In this document: positions 35,562 to 46,649 of the stretch, piece after piece
How the letters are laid out: every line of letters begins with the position of its first letter
How positions within the stretch are numbered: the first letter of the stretch is position 1
Assembly: GCA_023014365.1 (NCBI GenBank)
Contig: JAEBUN010000008.1
Span: forward strand, 620,001 to 684,000
Direction of reading: 5' to 3'
Origin: Lepiota brunneoincarnata
Lineage: Eukaryota > Basidiomycota > Agaricomycetes > Agaricales > Agaricaceae
Length of the DNA stretch: 64,000 nt
Program-made: the position numbers and the translations under genes
Notes under the pieces: model-generated
What the model was told of the DNA's origin: nothing
The model's database searches: none
Seen by the model: the letters and a program-made list of their open reading frames with translations, nothing else

Positions 35562-37719
35562 TCAATGCCTGCCACGACGGGAGCCCCAGCGACCAGAGCG
35601 ATTGTAATTACCATTGGCCCCACTGCTCCCTCGACCCCAATCACTACCACCGTCTCTACCATCTCTACCATTGGTAGCTCCTGGAGGTAGATCACGACCG
35701 AATTCATCTTGGAACGGAGGGGTATTGTATGAGTCTTGATGATGGTGCTCGCGGTACTGTTGTGAAGGTGGGGGACCAGCCGAGGGGGGTGGGGCGCCAA
35801 AACCGGGAATAAAATCGTCTGTTGGGTCAGTATAATTTCCACCTCTTCCGAACCCGTTCTCCGTACTCATTGCCGGTTGCCGATGATTCCCCTCGTCGTC
35901 GTCCCTACCCCACCGCCCGCTACTGCCAAATCCACCACTACCACTACCACCGATACTGGGCCCCCCGGCGACCGCTGCTGCCAGGGCGGCAGCAGCAGCG
36001 CCAAATCCAGGGACGAAGACATCGTCGTCGTCGTCTTGACCACTCATATCCACCACGTCGGGTGGTTTCTCGCCGCCGCCTGAAAAGACAGAGGTGGAGT
36101 CGCCTGGGCGTTCGCGGGACCAGAAGCGGGTGGTTTGGTCGTTGGAGGCGCTAACTAAGAGGTGGCCGAGGGGGTGGTAGGCGAGGGACCAGACGTTGGA
36201 GTCGTGTGCTTGCGAGAGAGTTGCGCGGGCTGGGGAGGAGAGTTGGGTGTTGAGTGTTTCGGGAGTGGAGAGGTCCCAGTGGAGGATGGAGCCTTCGGAG
36301 CCGCCGGAGACTAGAATTGGGTGGACGGGGTGCCAGGTTACAGCTGTTGGTGGTTGATTGGGTGTTGGTGAGCAGGAAGAGGAGGAGTAGAGAGGGAAGA
36401 GGGACGTACAGCAGACTTCTTTTTTGTGGCCTTTGAGGACGCGGAATTCTTTCATTGCGCGGATGTCGAAGACGCGTACGGTTTGGTCACGCGAGGCACT
36501 GGCTACCAGGTTGCCGTTGGGAGACCAGGAGAGGGCTTGAATGGTGTTTTTGTGTGGATGTCTGTGCTTCATGGGTCAGATCCTAGGACATAGTAGCAAT
36601 GATAGGGGACGTACAATGTGGATAGGCAAGTGCCTGTGCGAGGGTCCCAAAATTTGATGAGATTGTCTTTGCTACCTGAGGCAATTAGACCTTTTGTTGG
36701 GTGCCACTGGGCACATTTCACGTCCCAACCATGGCCTGGGGAATGGCATATTTTAACGGATTGTTAGAAGAAAAGGGTTTTTTTCGCTCACCTGTGAGGA
36801 CACTTTCCACCCGACTTTCTGCAAAGGACCATATCCGTACGCTCGAATCATCACTAGCGGTGGCAAAAGCGCTGATCATCTGGGCTGAAACTGATGTCTC
36901 GGATAGCTTCTCGTGAATTTGAGCCTTGCCAAGCTGTCAAGTTATTCATGTTGGGTTCGAAGTACTTGATAACGCCACTCTTGTCAGAGGAAGCCAAATA
37001 TGCTCCAGAATGGTTGAAGGTCATGGCACATATTGCGGTATCATGCGCTTGGAGGATGGTCTCGAAGTTAAAGGTGAGTCCGTTCCATAGAGTGAATTCA
37101 CCGCTTGTCGAGCCCGTGAGGACGCGACGGCCCTCTGGCGTCCACTGTGGACCGTTGAGCACGAGTTCTGTGTGATAAGACGGGAGATACCAACCAGGAC
37201 GACATTGACGGGATAGCGGATTTTATTAGTCGAGGTGTGGATGAATTTGGTACATAGGGATGTTGAAAAGTTATCCGGGTATGCCTTAGGGGGGAGAAGC
37301 TGTTCTTCTTCTTTAGTAAGATGTCATGCAAGAAGGTGGTTTGGGCGTACATCGACAACGTAGGGGATTGCAGGACGAAGATGGGGAACATAGCTCGGGT
37401 TGGGTCTCAGCCTTCGTAACTGTTGCGTCAAGATGTCATCTATGTGTCCAGTGGCAGATTGAGTAGAGTAACGCACAAGGGCCCATTTGCCCAAGCCTCC
37501 GTTATAGTCAACCGTCCGACGCGGTCGCGTCTTCTTGATGAGCTTTCCATCGATCATAAGCCTGGAATTTGCCAAAGCTTCCTCCTGGAGTTTGGCTTCA
37601 TCCTGAGGTGGTGGTTGAGGGTCTGAGAGGTAGCGTTTAGGCTTCCATTCAAGGTGGGGGACGGTTGGAGACTGGGAAAGGGTTTTCTGGGGGAAAAGGA
37701 GAGGGAGAGGTGTAGCCAT
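35562..37719 (-). CDS. pfs2: Polyadenylation factor subunit Pfs2 (WDR33 family)
   Basis: A WD40 propeller protein of the cleavage and polyadenylation complex that contacts the AAUAAA signal in pre-mRNA 3'-end formation. Before the propeller: [18 protein letters not shown], a near-invariant family block, and [22 protein letters not shown] repeats include [61 protein letters not shown], and [20 protein letters not shown]. The C-terminus is Gly/Pro/Asp-rich and ends in an RG-type tail (RWGSRRGRH), with two VPGFGA/IPGFGA motifs as in WDR33. One extra base lies in an A run at 36865-36868 (plus strand), inside the block after SPDDQRF. It is divergent from the V-ATPase gene over 211 bp. Confidence 0.9.
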
Positions 37720-37930
37720 GAGAATATCTAAGCTTTAGTATTCTACTTATTCATGCAATTATGATCTCCTGACGGCTACAATGAATATTCAGTATCTTGA
37801 CATATTTTGATCCAAGACCATTGACCAACAGTGCAAACATAGACAAATGGCATGCAGGCCTTCGCAGCAGGCGCAGTCCAAGGCCATTGCATTGCTCGTA
37901 CAATATCTCTCTCGCTGAAATCGGCTACCC

Positions 37931-40900
37931 ATGTCAGAAGATTATCCTAGTCTGTTCCGTGGGTACAGTTCATTCTTATATAGGCTATTATTGTTCAAGG
38001 CCGTTCAGGTTCGGAACAGATGAGCCTTGTGCAGCTCTTCGTCCCTACAGAAGTTGCGCACGATACCGTAGCTGAGCTCGGTGAACTGGGCGATGTCCAA
38101 TTTAAGGATGTAAGGAATGCCTTGCATTTACTCCTGGGGACTGTTGTACTCATTATCCGGTTTAGTTGAATCCCAACGTCAATCCTTTCCAACGTTCCTT
38201 TGTTGGCGAAATTCGCCGCATTGACGAGATGGCGCGTCGAGTTCGCTTTTTTGCGGGACAGATTGAAAAGGAGAAAGACCATGTTCCCATTCGCCCCCTC
38301 TACGATTCGGCACCTCTCATCACTGTTGGTCCTCGTGCTGCGCAAACCATGGACGAGCTGGACACGGTTCTTGCCGAACATGAGACGAAGCTCACGCGCA
38401 TGAACGAAAACTACAATACTCTGACTGAGAGACTGAAGCAATTAATAGAAGCTCGTTATGTTCTAAGGGAAACCGCTGTGTTCTTTGACAAGGTATGTTA
38501 TGTCTGCGGTTCGTCTTTGAGTTGCCAACTGACTTCCTGCCAGGTCCAGGGTCAATCATCTGGTATTAGGACGTCCTTTGATGACAGCTCTGCCCCCCTG
38601 CTCCAACATGACGATCAAGAGAGTCAGTATATCCCTGCTGACACCCAGTTTGACCTCGAGTACGCGCTTTTGTTTTCGTCTCAGGAGCAGTGCTCAATAT
38701 ATGCACAGGTTCGTCGCCGGGACAATTGATCGTGCTCGTATTGCAACCTTTGAGCGGGTTCTCTGGCGTGTGCTGCGCGGTAATCTCTATATGAATCAAA
38801 CGGATATTGCAGAGCCTTTCGTCGACCCTGCTACTGGAAGCGAAACCCGGAAGAATGTCTTCATTATCTTCGCTCATGGTGACGTCCTTCTTGCCAAAAT
38901 TCGGAAGATCGCGGAATCTATGGGTGCAACTTTGTACCCCATTGACGCGAACGCGGATAAGCGTGCGGATGCTCTTCATGAAGTCACTGCTCGCATCGAG
39001 GATCTTCAAACTGCGTTATACAATACCGGTGTTACAAGACGTGGGGAGCTAGTGAGGGATTGGGGAAAGCTTGCGGAGCTGGCAAGATGTGGTCAAAAAG
39101 GAGAAGCTTATTTACGAGACGCTCAATCTATTCAACTACGACGTGAGGAGGAAGACCTTGATCGCGGAAGGTTGGGTGCCAACGAGGGATATAACCAAAA
39201 TTCAGCTGGCCCTGAGACATGCAACTGTAAGCACCTTGCAGCAGTTTCTCAAACCCGAGCGTAGCTCATCCATAGATCGAAGGAGGAATCTGGAACCAGC
39301 GTTCCACCCATTCTCCACGAGCTCAGGACACACAAGACGCCACCCACTTTCAATAGGACCAACAAATTTACCGAGGCCTTCCAGACTATTATGGACAGCT
39401 ATGGTACTGCCAAATACCAGGAGGTTAATCCCGGGCTTTTTGCCGTTATAACGTTCCCCTTCCTTTTTGCTGTTATGTTCGGGGATATTGGTCATGGGTT
39501 CATTATCTTCTGTGCTGCGGTTTATATGATCCTCAACGAGAGACGTTTGGGTAAGGCTGATCTTGACGAAGTAAGTTGTACAATCATGAAATGACTAGAG
39601 ACGATCCGCTGAAGATTCATTCAACCCTTAGATAACGGGACAATTCTTCTAGTATGTGCTCGCCACCTCAGACTTACACTGAGCTAACATGGCTCACTCT
39701 AGCGGTCGCTATATCATCCTCCTCATGGGGCTCTTTTCCATCTACACTGGCCTCATGTACAATGATATCTTCTCCAGATCCCTGCACCTCTGGCACTCGG
39801 GTTGGACCTTCCCCGGGTCCAACGGCACCCAAGTTGGCATTCCAAACGGGCACACGTACCCATTCGGCCTCGATCCTGGTTGGCATGGTGCAGATAACGC
39901 ACTCGTATTCACCAACTCATACAAGATGAAGATGGCTGTTGTATTGGGTGTCATCCATGTGCGGCCGTTTGTCGTTCCCATCGACACCGATAGGTTTCCC
40001 TAACGCCTTCCTTTTGATAGATGACCTTTGCGTTATGCCTGCAGGTCCCTAACCACATCAAATCCAAGCGGCGCATCGACATCTGGGCCAACTTCGTCCC
40101 CCAAATGATATTCCTGCAGTCCATATTTGGCTACCTTGTCATTTGTATCATTTACAAATGGTCTATTGATTGGTCGACCGCATCTACTCAACCTCCCTCA
40201 CTCCTGAACATGCTTATATCAATGTTCCTGTCACCTGGCAGCGTCTCTTCAAAGACCCAGCTTTATCGTGGTCAGGGCACTGTGCAGATCATTCTCCTGC
40301 TTTTGGCCGCGATATGCGTTCCCTGGCTTTTGATAACCAAACCTTACATAACGTGGAAGGAAATGAAGAAGATTCAGGGTCAAGGATATATTGGCCTAGG
40401 TAATGGTGATGACGCTCCACGAGGCCATTCAGATGATGCTCTGGAAGGAGAAGAGGAGGGCAGTGGACGGGCCATTGCCGAGAATGCCGAAGGCGGGGAG
40501 GTGAGCCTTCCACATGGTAGAAATAATAATGAGCGTGCTGACGGATATCTGAAGGAGCACCATGACTTCAGTGAAGTTGTCATTCATCAAGTTATTCATA
40601 CAATTGAGTTCTGTCTGGGCTGTATTTCGCATACCGCCTCATATCTCCGCCTCTGGGCCTTATCCCTGGCACATGCACAATTATCAGAAGTCCTATGGTC
40701 CATGGCTCTCGAGAGTTTCCTCGGCCCGACTACCCTGTTCGGTTGGGTCGCCCTGATTCTGATGGGCTTGTTCTGGTTCTCCGCGACAGTCTTTGTGCTT
40801 TGCATCATGGAGGTTTGTGTCGCCTTACGAGCAGCCAGTGATAATAGTTGTTAAATGGTGTGTTTCAATAGGGCTTGTCAGCTTTCCTTCATGCGCTCCG

Positions 40901-41046
40901 GCTTCATTGGGTGGAAGCCAATAGTAAGCATTTCGAAGGAGGTGGATATGTAAGTTGGGGCTTGTACGTTTTTGACCGTCATGATTCTGATCTGTACACA
41001 GGCGTTCACTCCGCTCACGTTTGCGAATCTCGAAGCCAAATCTTGA
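37931..41046 (+). CDS. vph1: V-type proton ATPase subunit a
   Basis: The membrane subunit of the vacuolar or Golgi V-ATPase that lines the proton path. The chosen ATG (37931) opens MSEDYPSLF, and splicing over a 50-nt intron gives [18 protein letters not shown], the conserved start of the family. The cytosolic N-half includes [17 protein letters not shown] and [13 protein letters not shown]. The membrane half has [20 protein letters not shown], the [20 protein letters not shown] block, and [20 protein letters not shown] with the essential arginine for proton transfer. It ends ANLEAKS. One extra base at 39056-39058 (a G run in GAGGGATTGG) breaks the frame in the [11 protein letters not shown] block. 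The acceptor before EESGTSVPP is a rare GAAG. Confidence 0.9.
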
Positions 41047-41611
41047 GGCGGGTGTAGAACTGAATGCTGAATCGCCTCTTGATTCTGGGTCACTGATGTT
41101 GATGCTCATGTAGTTATGTATGTTCACGGAATGGACAAATTTTTTTTGTTGCGGCGTTGCGACCGCCCAATGGGCATATGTACACATCAAAACTCCGCAA
41201 GACAACTAACGTCACAGCCATTCATTGATATCGTGATTCCACTCAACCGAGCCGAGCGGGATTAAAAACACCTGTCGTGCAATTTTTTCAAACTCCGATA
41301 CGGAACTGATATAAGCAGTTGAGAGAGATTAATGTCCTCTTTACCCTCCCCACTCATCTCTTTTCTTTCTCTTCTCTTTTATAGAGGTAAGCCCCGCCGG
41401 TGTTGTGTCTTGTTTCCCGATGTGCTGACCTTCCCCTAGGCGTTTTTGCCACCCTAGAAAACATTAGAGCTTACTCTATACCTTATCGGCTCGTCATCTT
41501 AAAGGACATAGACATCTCAAAAAACGATACCTCTTCTCAATGTTCGTTTTCCGATCTTTCTCAAGGCCTATTGTACACTGACACTCGTCGGTGATTTTTC
41601 AGAGTATAGAA
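41047..41611. promoter_or_regulatory. eEF3 promoter and 5' leader with a leader intron
   Basis: A CT-rich stretch (about 41355-41380), typical of strongly expressed fungal genes, precedes a well-formed leader intron at 41387-41439 (GTAAGC donor, TGCTGACC branch point, CCCCTAG acceptor, 53 nt). The coding start follows 172 bp later. A second leader splice ending at the TTTTTCAG at 41595-41602 is possible, but no good donor is evident. Confidence 0.55.
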
Positions 41612-44600
41612 ATGCCCGCCGCTACTGCCGCCGTTGTTGCTACTCCCGCTCCCGTTTCCCTCAAGGCCACCGCCGCCTCTGTCGATGGCCCAATTGACGT
41701 CGCTGCGCTTTTTGTCGCTGACGCCAACGCTCGGGCCTCAGCTGCTGCTATCTTGGCTGCGGTCGCTCAAAAAGACGGTACCTCTGCCCTGGCCTCTGCG
41801 GGCTTCGCAGAGGCCGTTGTTAAGGCTCTTGCCGACAAAAAGTCACCTGCTGCTCGCGAGGGCGCTGCGGACGCTATTCGCGCTCTTGTCAAGGCCGGTG
41901 CTGTCAAGGCATTGGAGCCTATCTTCATTGATTCCGGCATTTATGTTGCCCTTCTCGAAACCTTTGCCGATAAAATGCCGACCGTCAGGACTGTCACCGT
42001 TGAGGCCGTGCGGGAGTACGTTGCTGCTATGAACCCATGGGCTACCTCCCTTGTTCTTCCCGCTCTCCTTCACGAGATTAAGAACGCCGGCAAATGGCAA
42101 GTTAAGACTGGTGCGCTTACCATTCTCAATCAACTCGTCGCCAGCGCCCCGGTCCAAACCGCCCGTGCCATGCCCAACATCGTGCCAGTCCTCTCCGAGG
42201 CTATCTGGGACACCAAGACTGACGTGAAGAAGGCCGCCCGTGATTCATTAACAAAGGCCACAGCTCTGGTTTCGAACAAGGATATTGAACGTTTCATTCC
42301 TGCTCTTATCAAAGCTCTTATCAACCCTGTCGAGGAGGTGCCCAACACGATCCAGCTCCTTTCGGCCACCACATTTGTTTCTGAAGTTGATTCGCCGACC
42401 CTTTCTCTCATGGTTCCCCTTCTCGCGCGTGGTCTCAATGAGAAGCTCACCGCCACCAAGCGGAAGGTTGCTGTGTCCGTCTTCTTCGCTTCTTTTCCTT
42501 TCCGATCAAACTTCTGACATCTATAAATAGCATCGTTGACAACATGTCTAAGCTTGTTGATTCTCCCATTACTGTCCGCCCTTTCCTGCCCAAGCTCCTC
42601 CCTGGTCTCATTAAGGTCGAAAGCACCGTCGGTGACCCTGAGGCCCGCAGTGTGGTCAACAGGGCTATCAGCACCCTCCGTCAAGTTGGTCAGGTACCCG
42701 AGGGTGACGGTTCCGACCTTCCCCCTATCAAGACTGCTGAGGCTTCTCAGCTTGTTCAATTTTTGACTGCAGCGTACAAGAAGCTTGGCGGCCAGGTTGA
42801 TGCCTCCAACATCATTATTTCATACGCTACTACCCTCGCTGCCAACCTCGTCAATGCCAAGAATTTCGAGGTTCCTGAATGGGAGGGTCTTGCCCCCTTC
42901 CTCGCTGCGGTCACTTCCTCTCCCGATGCTGTTGCTGTCGCCCGAGAGTGGGTTGTTCGTTCCGCCACTGAAGGTACCGATGATGATGAGGTTCCGGAGG
43001 ATGAGGAAGAAGGCGAAGACCTTTGCAACTGTCAATTCTCCTTGGCATACGGTGCCAAAATCTTGCTCAACACTGCTACTCTCCGCCTGAAGCGTGGTCA
43101 CCGCTATGGTCTTTGTGGCAAGAATGGTACCGGCAAGTCCACCCTTATGAGGGCCATGACGAACGGTCAAGTCGAGGGCTTCCCCTCTCCCGATGAAGTT
43201 CGCACCTTCTACGTTGAGCACGACATTGATGGTAGCGAGGAAGACACTTCGGTTCTCCGCTTCATCTTGAACGACAAACGCATCCTTGCAACCGAGGCTG
43301 AGATCAAAGACACTCTCGTTTCTGTCGGCTTCGACGAAAACCGCCAGAGTCTACCCATCAGTGACTTGTCCGGTGGTTGGAAGATGAAGTTGGCTCTTGC
43401 TCGTGCTGTCCTCTTTAAAGCTGATATTCTTCTCCTTGATGAGCCGACTAACCATCTTGACGTTGTCAATATCGCTTGGCTGGAAACCTACTTGACCAGC
43501 CTCAAGACTTGCACCTCAAGTACGTATTCCGCTCTCGAAAATTAAAGTACATACTTATAGCCATCCTACAGTCATTGTCTCTCACGATTCGGGCTTCCTC
43601 AACAACACGATCACTGATGTTCTTCACCTTAACCGCTTCAAGATACGCAGGTATCCGCGGTAACCTTGAGAGTTTTGTCAAGCAAGTTCCTGAGGCCAAG
43701 TCTTACTACACCCTTGAGGCCACCGAGGACTACAGGTTCAAGCTCCCCGATCCCCCTCTGCTGGAGGGTGTCAAGACCAAGGAGAAAAGCTTACTCAAGA
43801 TGTGAGTAGGCATAATCTGCTTAATGACTATCAATAACTCCCTTCTAGGCGCAAGGTCGGATTCCAATATCCTGGATCGCCTATCCAGCAGCTCCATGAC
43901 ATTACCCTTCAAGTCTCGCTCTCTTCCCGTGTAGCTATCCTTGGCCCTAACGGTTCCGGAAAGTCTACTCTTGTCAAGCTCCTTATCGGTGACATGGAGT
44001 GCAACAAGGGTGGTGAGATCTGGAAGCACCCCAACTTGGTTATTGGTTATGTCGCTCAACATGCGTTCCACCACATCGACAACCACCTCGACAAGACCCC
44101 CCTCGAGTACATGCTCTGGCGCTACCAGACTGGTGAAGACTTGGAAGAGATGGGCAAGGCTACACGCCAGATCTCGGCGGAGGAGGCTCAGAAGATGAAG
44201 GATGGCTCCCTGATTGTTGTTGACGGTCAGAAGAGGTTCATCGAGGAGATCATCACCAGGAAGAAGCTCAAGCAATCATATGAGTACGAGGTCTCATTCA
44301 AGGGTCTCAGCTCGTCTGAGAACATATGGCTTCCTCGTGACGAGCTCATAAAACGTGGCTTTGAGAAGGTTAGTCCTCTCCTTTTTTTGGTCATCGTTGT
44401 GGCATGACGTGCTCACATTCCTGCAGAAAGTTCTCGAGGTTGACACTCGCGAGGCACAGCGTCTTGGCCTTCTTCGTCCTCTAGTTCGTCGGGAAATAGA
44501 GAGCCACTTTGCTGACTTTGGTCTTGAACCCGAGTTCGTTTCTCACAACACCATGAGGGGTCTTTCTGGTGGCCAGAAGGTCAAGATTGTTCTCGGTGCC

Positions 44601-44999
44601 GCTACCTGGCGCCGTCCCCACATTGTCTGCCTCGATGAGCCTACCAACTATCTCGATCGTGAGTCGCTCGCCGCTCTCATCGAGGCTCTCAAGGGGTTCG
44701 GGGGTGGTGTGCTTGTCATTACCCATAACCGAGACTTCTCCGAATCGATTTGCACTGAGGTTTGGGCTATGCGCGATGGTCGCCTTGAAGCCTCCGGTCA
44801 CAACTGGGTTGAGGGCCAGGGATCTGGGCCTCGTATCGATAAGAAAGAGGGGGAGGAGGAGGATCAATATGATGCTATGGGTAACAAGATTGAATCAAAG
44901 AAGAACAAGAAGCTTACCTCGGCTGAGACTCGTAAGCTCAAGAAGGAGCGCATGGCACGGAAGAAGAGGGGTGAGGATGTCACTGATGACGAGCTCTAA
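41612..44999 (+). CDS. tef3: Translation elongation factor 3 (eEF3)
   Basis: Fungal-specific ABC-type ATPase that drives E-site tRNA release during elongation. The N-terminal half is made of HEAT repeats (from [17 protein letters not shown] to [11 protein letters not shown]), then a four-helix segment, then two ABC domains. ABC1 has [28 protein letters not shown] and [15 protein letters not shown]2 has [14 protein letters not shown], the chromodomain-like insert [29 protein letters not shown] and [13 protein letters not shown] lysine-rich tail ends GEDVTDDEL. Codon use is strongly biased to C-ending codons, as expected for a highly expressed gene. One extra base at about 43655-43658 breaks the frame between LNRFK and GNLESFVK. 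Loss of this gene should be lethal, so a true frameshift is very unlikely. Confidence 0.95.
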
Positions 45000-45220
45000 T
45001 CGATGGTTTATCATTATCTTACATGTCATAATGCCGTCCATATATACCCAAGGCGTCTCGGTATAGCTTGTTGTATCCTTTCAGTTTTGTCTTTTTGTAC
45101 CATTTGTTAATTGGCTTGATAATTCCTGTCTCTGGTGTGACTTGAGCAAACGTTATCAAGTTGCTACAGGGAAGTTATTTATGTTATAAGTTGACACTGA
45201 TTCAAATAGCTGCCAACTCT

Positions 45221-46421
45221 TCACAAAGAAGGGTTAAGAGTCCTGGTCACAAGCTTCCAGCTCGTCTCGACGCCTTCGCCTCCAAGACGTATGACGATGC
45301 CTTCGCCTACGAGTTTCCGAAGATGGAGCTCGATGCCGCGGGCTGCTGGCAACCATAGGGTCTCCGGATAAGAAGCATAAAGGGTTTTGACGATTGTCCA
45401 AGTTGTCCAGCTATCACCCTCGAGCGGCGGCTTTCGAAGCGTTTCCAAGATTTGTTGTTCGCGTTCAAGACGATGTTGTATATACGTCGAGATGAGCTCA
45501 CGACCATTTTTGACGACTGAGCCATGGGCCGGGTAGAGACTCTGATAGCCAGCGGCGTCTTCGTCGCCATACTTGAGCATCTTATCAAGACTCTGCATAT
45601 ACAAAGCGAGATCTTCAAAAACAGAGGTACCCTCACCAAGGACGGTGTCGGCGGTGTATAGCGTGCGACTTTCGACAATCTCCAGAGCGATGGAGTCGAT
45701 GGTATGTCCTGGGGTGTGAAGGATACGAATAGTGGGTGAAGAAGAGCGAAAAATTTGACTATCGGAAAGGTCATGGAATGCGGAGCCGCTCGCGGTGGGC
45801 GCGTAGCTATCGGCAGGGAGGGATTTGATTAATTTGTGGGAGCTTGTTGCGGTCCGTAGAGGCATCGCTAGTATCATTGGGCGGGATGGGATATTTATGG
45901 AGGCGGGGAGGGATGTATGGGGTGGTAGGGTTGCGGGTTTGCCAGCGGGTGTGAAGGAGGTTAAGTACAGAGGGGAGGCCGTCGACGTGATCGTGATGCC
46001 AGTGGGAGATGATAATATCGGAGATGTCGGGGAGGGAAGGATTGGTTGGGGATGCGAGGGTGTTGAGGGCTTGGTCGAGGATAGGGATGTACTCATCCCT
46101 ACCTTCGGCAACATCAATAAGGATGTATGGGTTTTGAGTGCCGATGAGGTAGGTGTTGGTTCCTAATTGGTGGTTGGAGGGGACAGGTTAACTTTCAACC
46201 AATGTTTGGAGAACAAAGCGAACCTTGTAGAGTAAACTTGCCTGGGTTCTATGTCAGACGTGTGGTGAGTTTTAACGCAGATTCGCTGAGACTAAGCAAC
46301 TGACCTGGCCCAAGACTCGTACTACATGGTTATCAATCTACGGGCAATCAAATAGGCTATTTCACTGTAAACCGAACAGCCCTACCCTCGAAACCGCTGG
46401 TAGATCTTCCAACTTGTCCAT
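45221..46421 (-). CDS. LACTB2-like metallo-beta-lactamase fold hydrolase
   Basis: Close in layout to LACTB2, a mitochondrial endoribonuclease, and to related MBL hydrolases. The N-terminal region MDKLEDLPAVSR, then VRVLGQ, NPGKFTLQ and GTNTYLIGTQNPYILIDV follows the family, spread over small exons. The metal-binding motif is SHWHHDHVDGL (near 45990), the second metal site ILHTPGHTIDSIA, then YTADTVLGEG, and SLYPAHGSVVKNG. The C-terminal winged-helix-like part ends RTLNPSL. One extra base lies at about 45811-45825, between the two metal-binding halves. The junction of the first exon (ATG 46419-46421) with the second is not fully resolved. It is divergent from cwc22 with about 230 bp between starts. 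Confidence 0.8.
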
Positions 46422-46649
46422 AAACTGTGCTGCTCGCACTAGCGTGCGGGAACCCAGAGAACGCTTAATGGGTGCAGAACAAGAGACACCATAGCGAGAC
46501 GGCATGCTAATATTCGATCGCAGTCTTAAGCACAACATGTGATCGGTCATTCTCTGATGGCCAGGCTTGTGGGTACTTCCAAACAAGGACAAACAGAGGG
46601 CAATGTCCGCAAAGCCATCAGTTTTGAATATGACTGTCCACCCTCCTTC

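Noticed and set aside
37137..37191. Frameshift in Pfs2 between RYPVNVVL and WTPEGRR
   Set aside because: A 50-nt intron with a GTTGGT donor and CCACAG acceptor joins the two blocks exactly.
39241..39297. Frameshift in V-ATPase a before the EESGTSVPP block
   Set aside because: Using the AG of GATCGAAG as acceptor instead of the earlier CATAG keeps the frame, so no error is needed here.
39050..43660. Programmed +1 ribosomal frameshifting in V-ATPase a, eEF3 and others
   Set aside because: The sites share no slippery motif or stimulator, occur in many unrelated genes and in leader, membrane and catalytic segments alike. Consensus error explains them better.
45221..46117. Single 298-codon ORF as the complete LACTB2-like gene
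   Set aside because: Its first 90 codons are a shadow frame. The HxHxDH metal motif lies in another frame and joins after a one-base correction near 45818.
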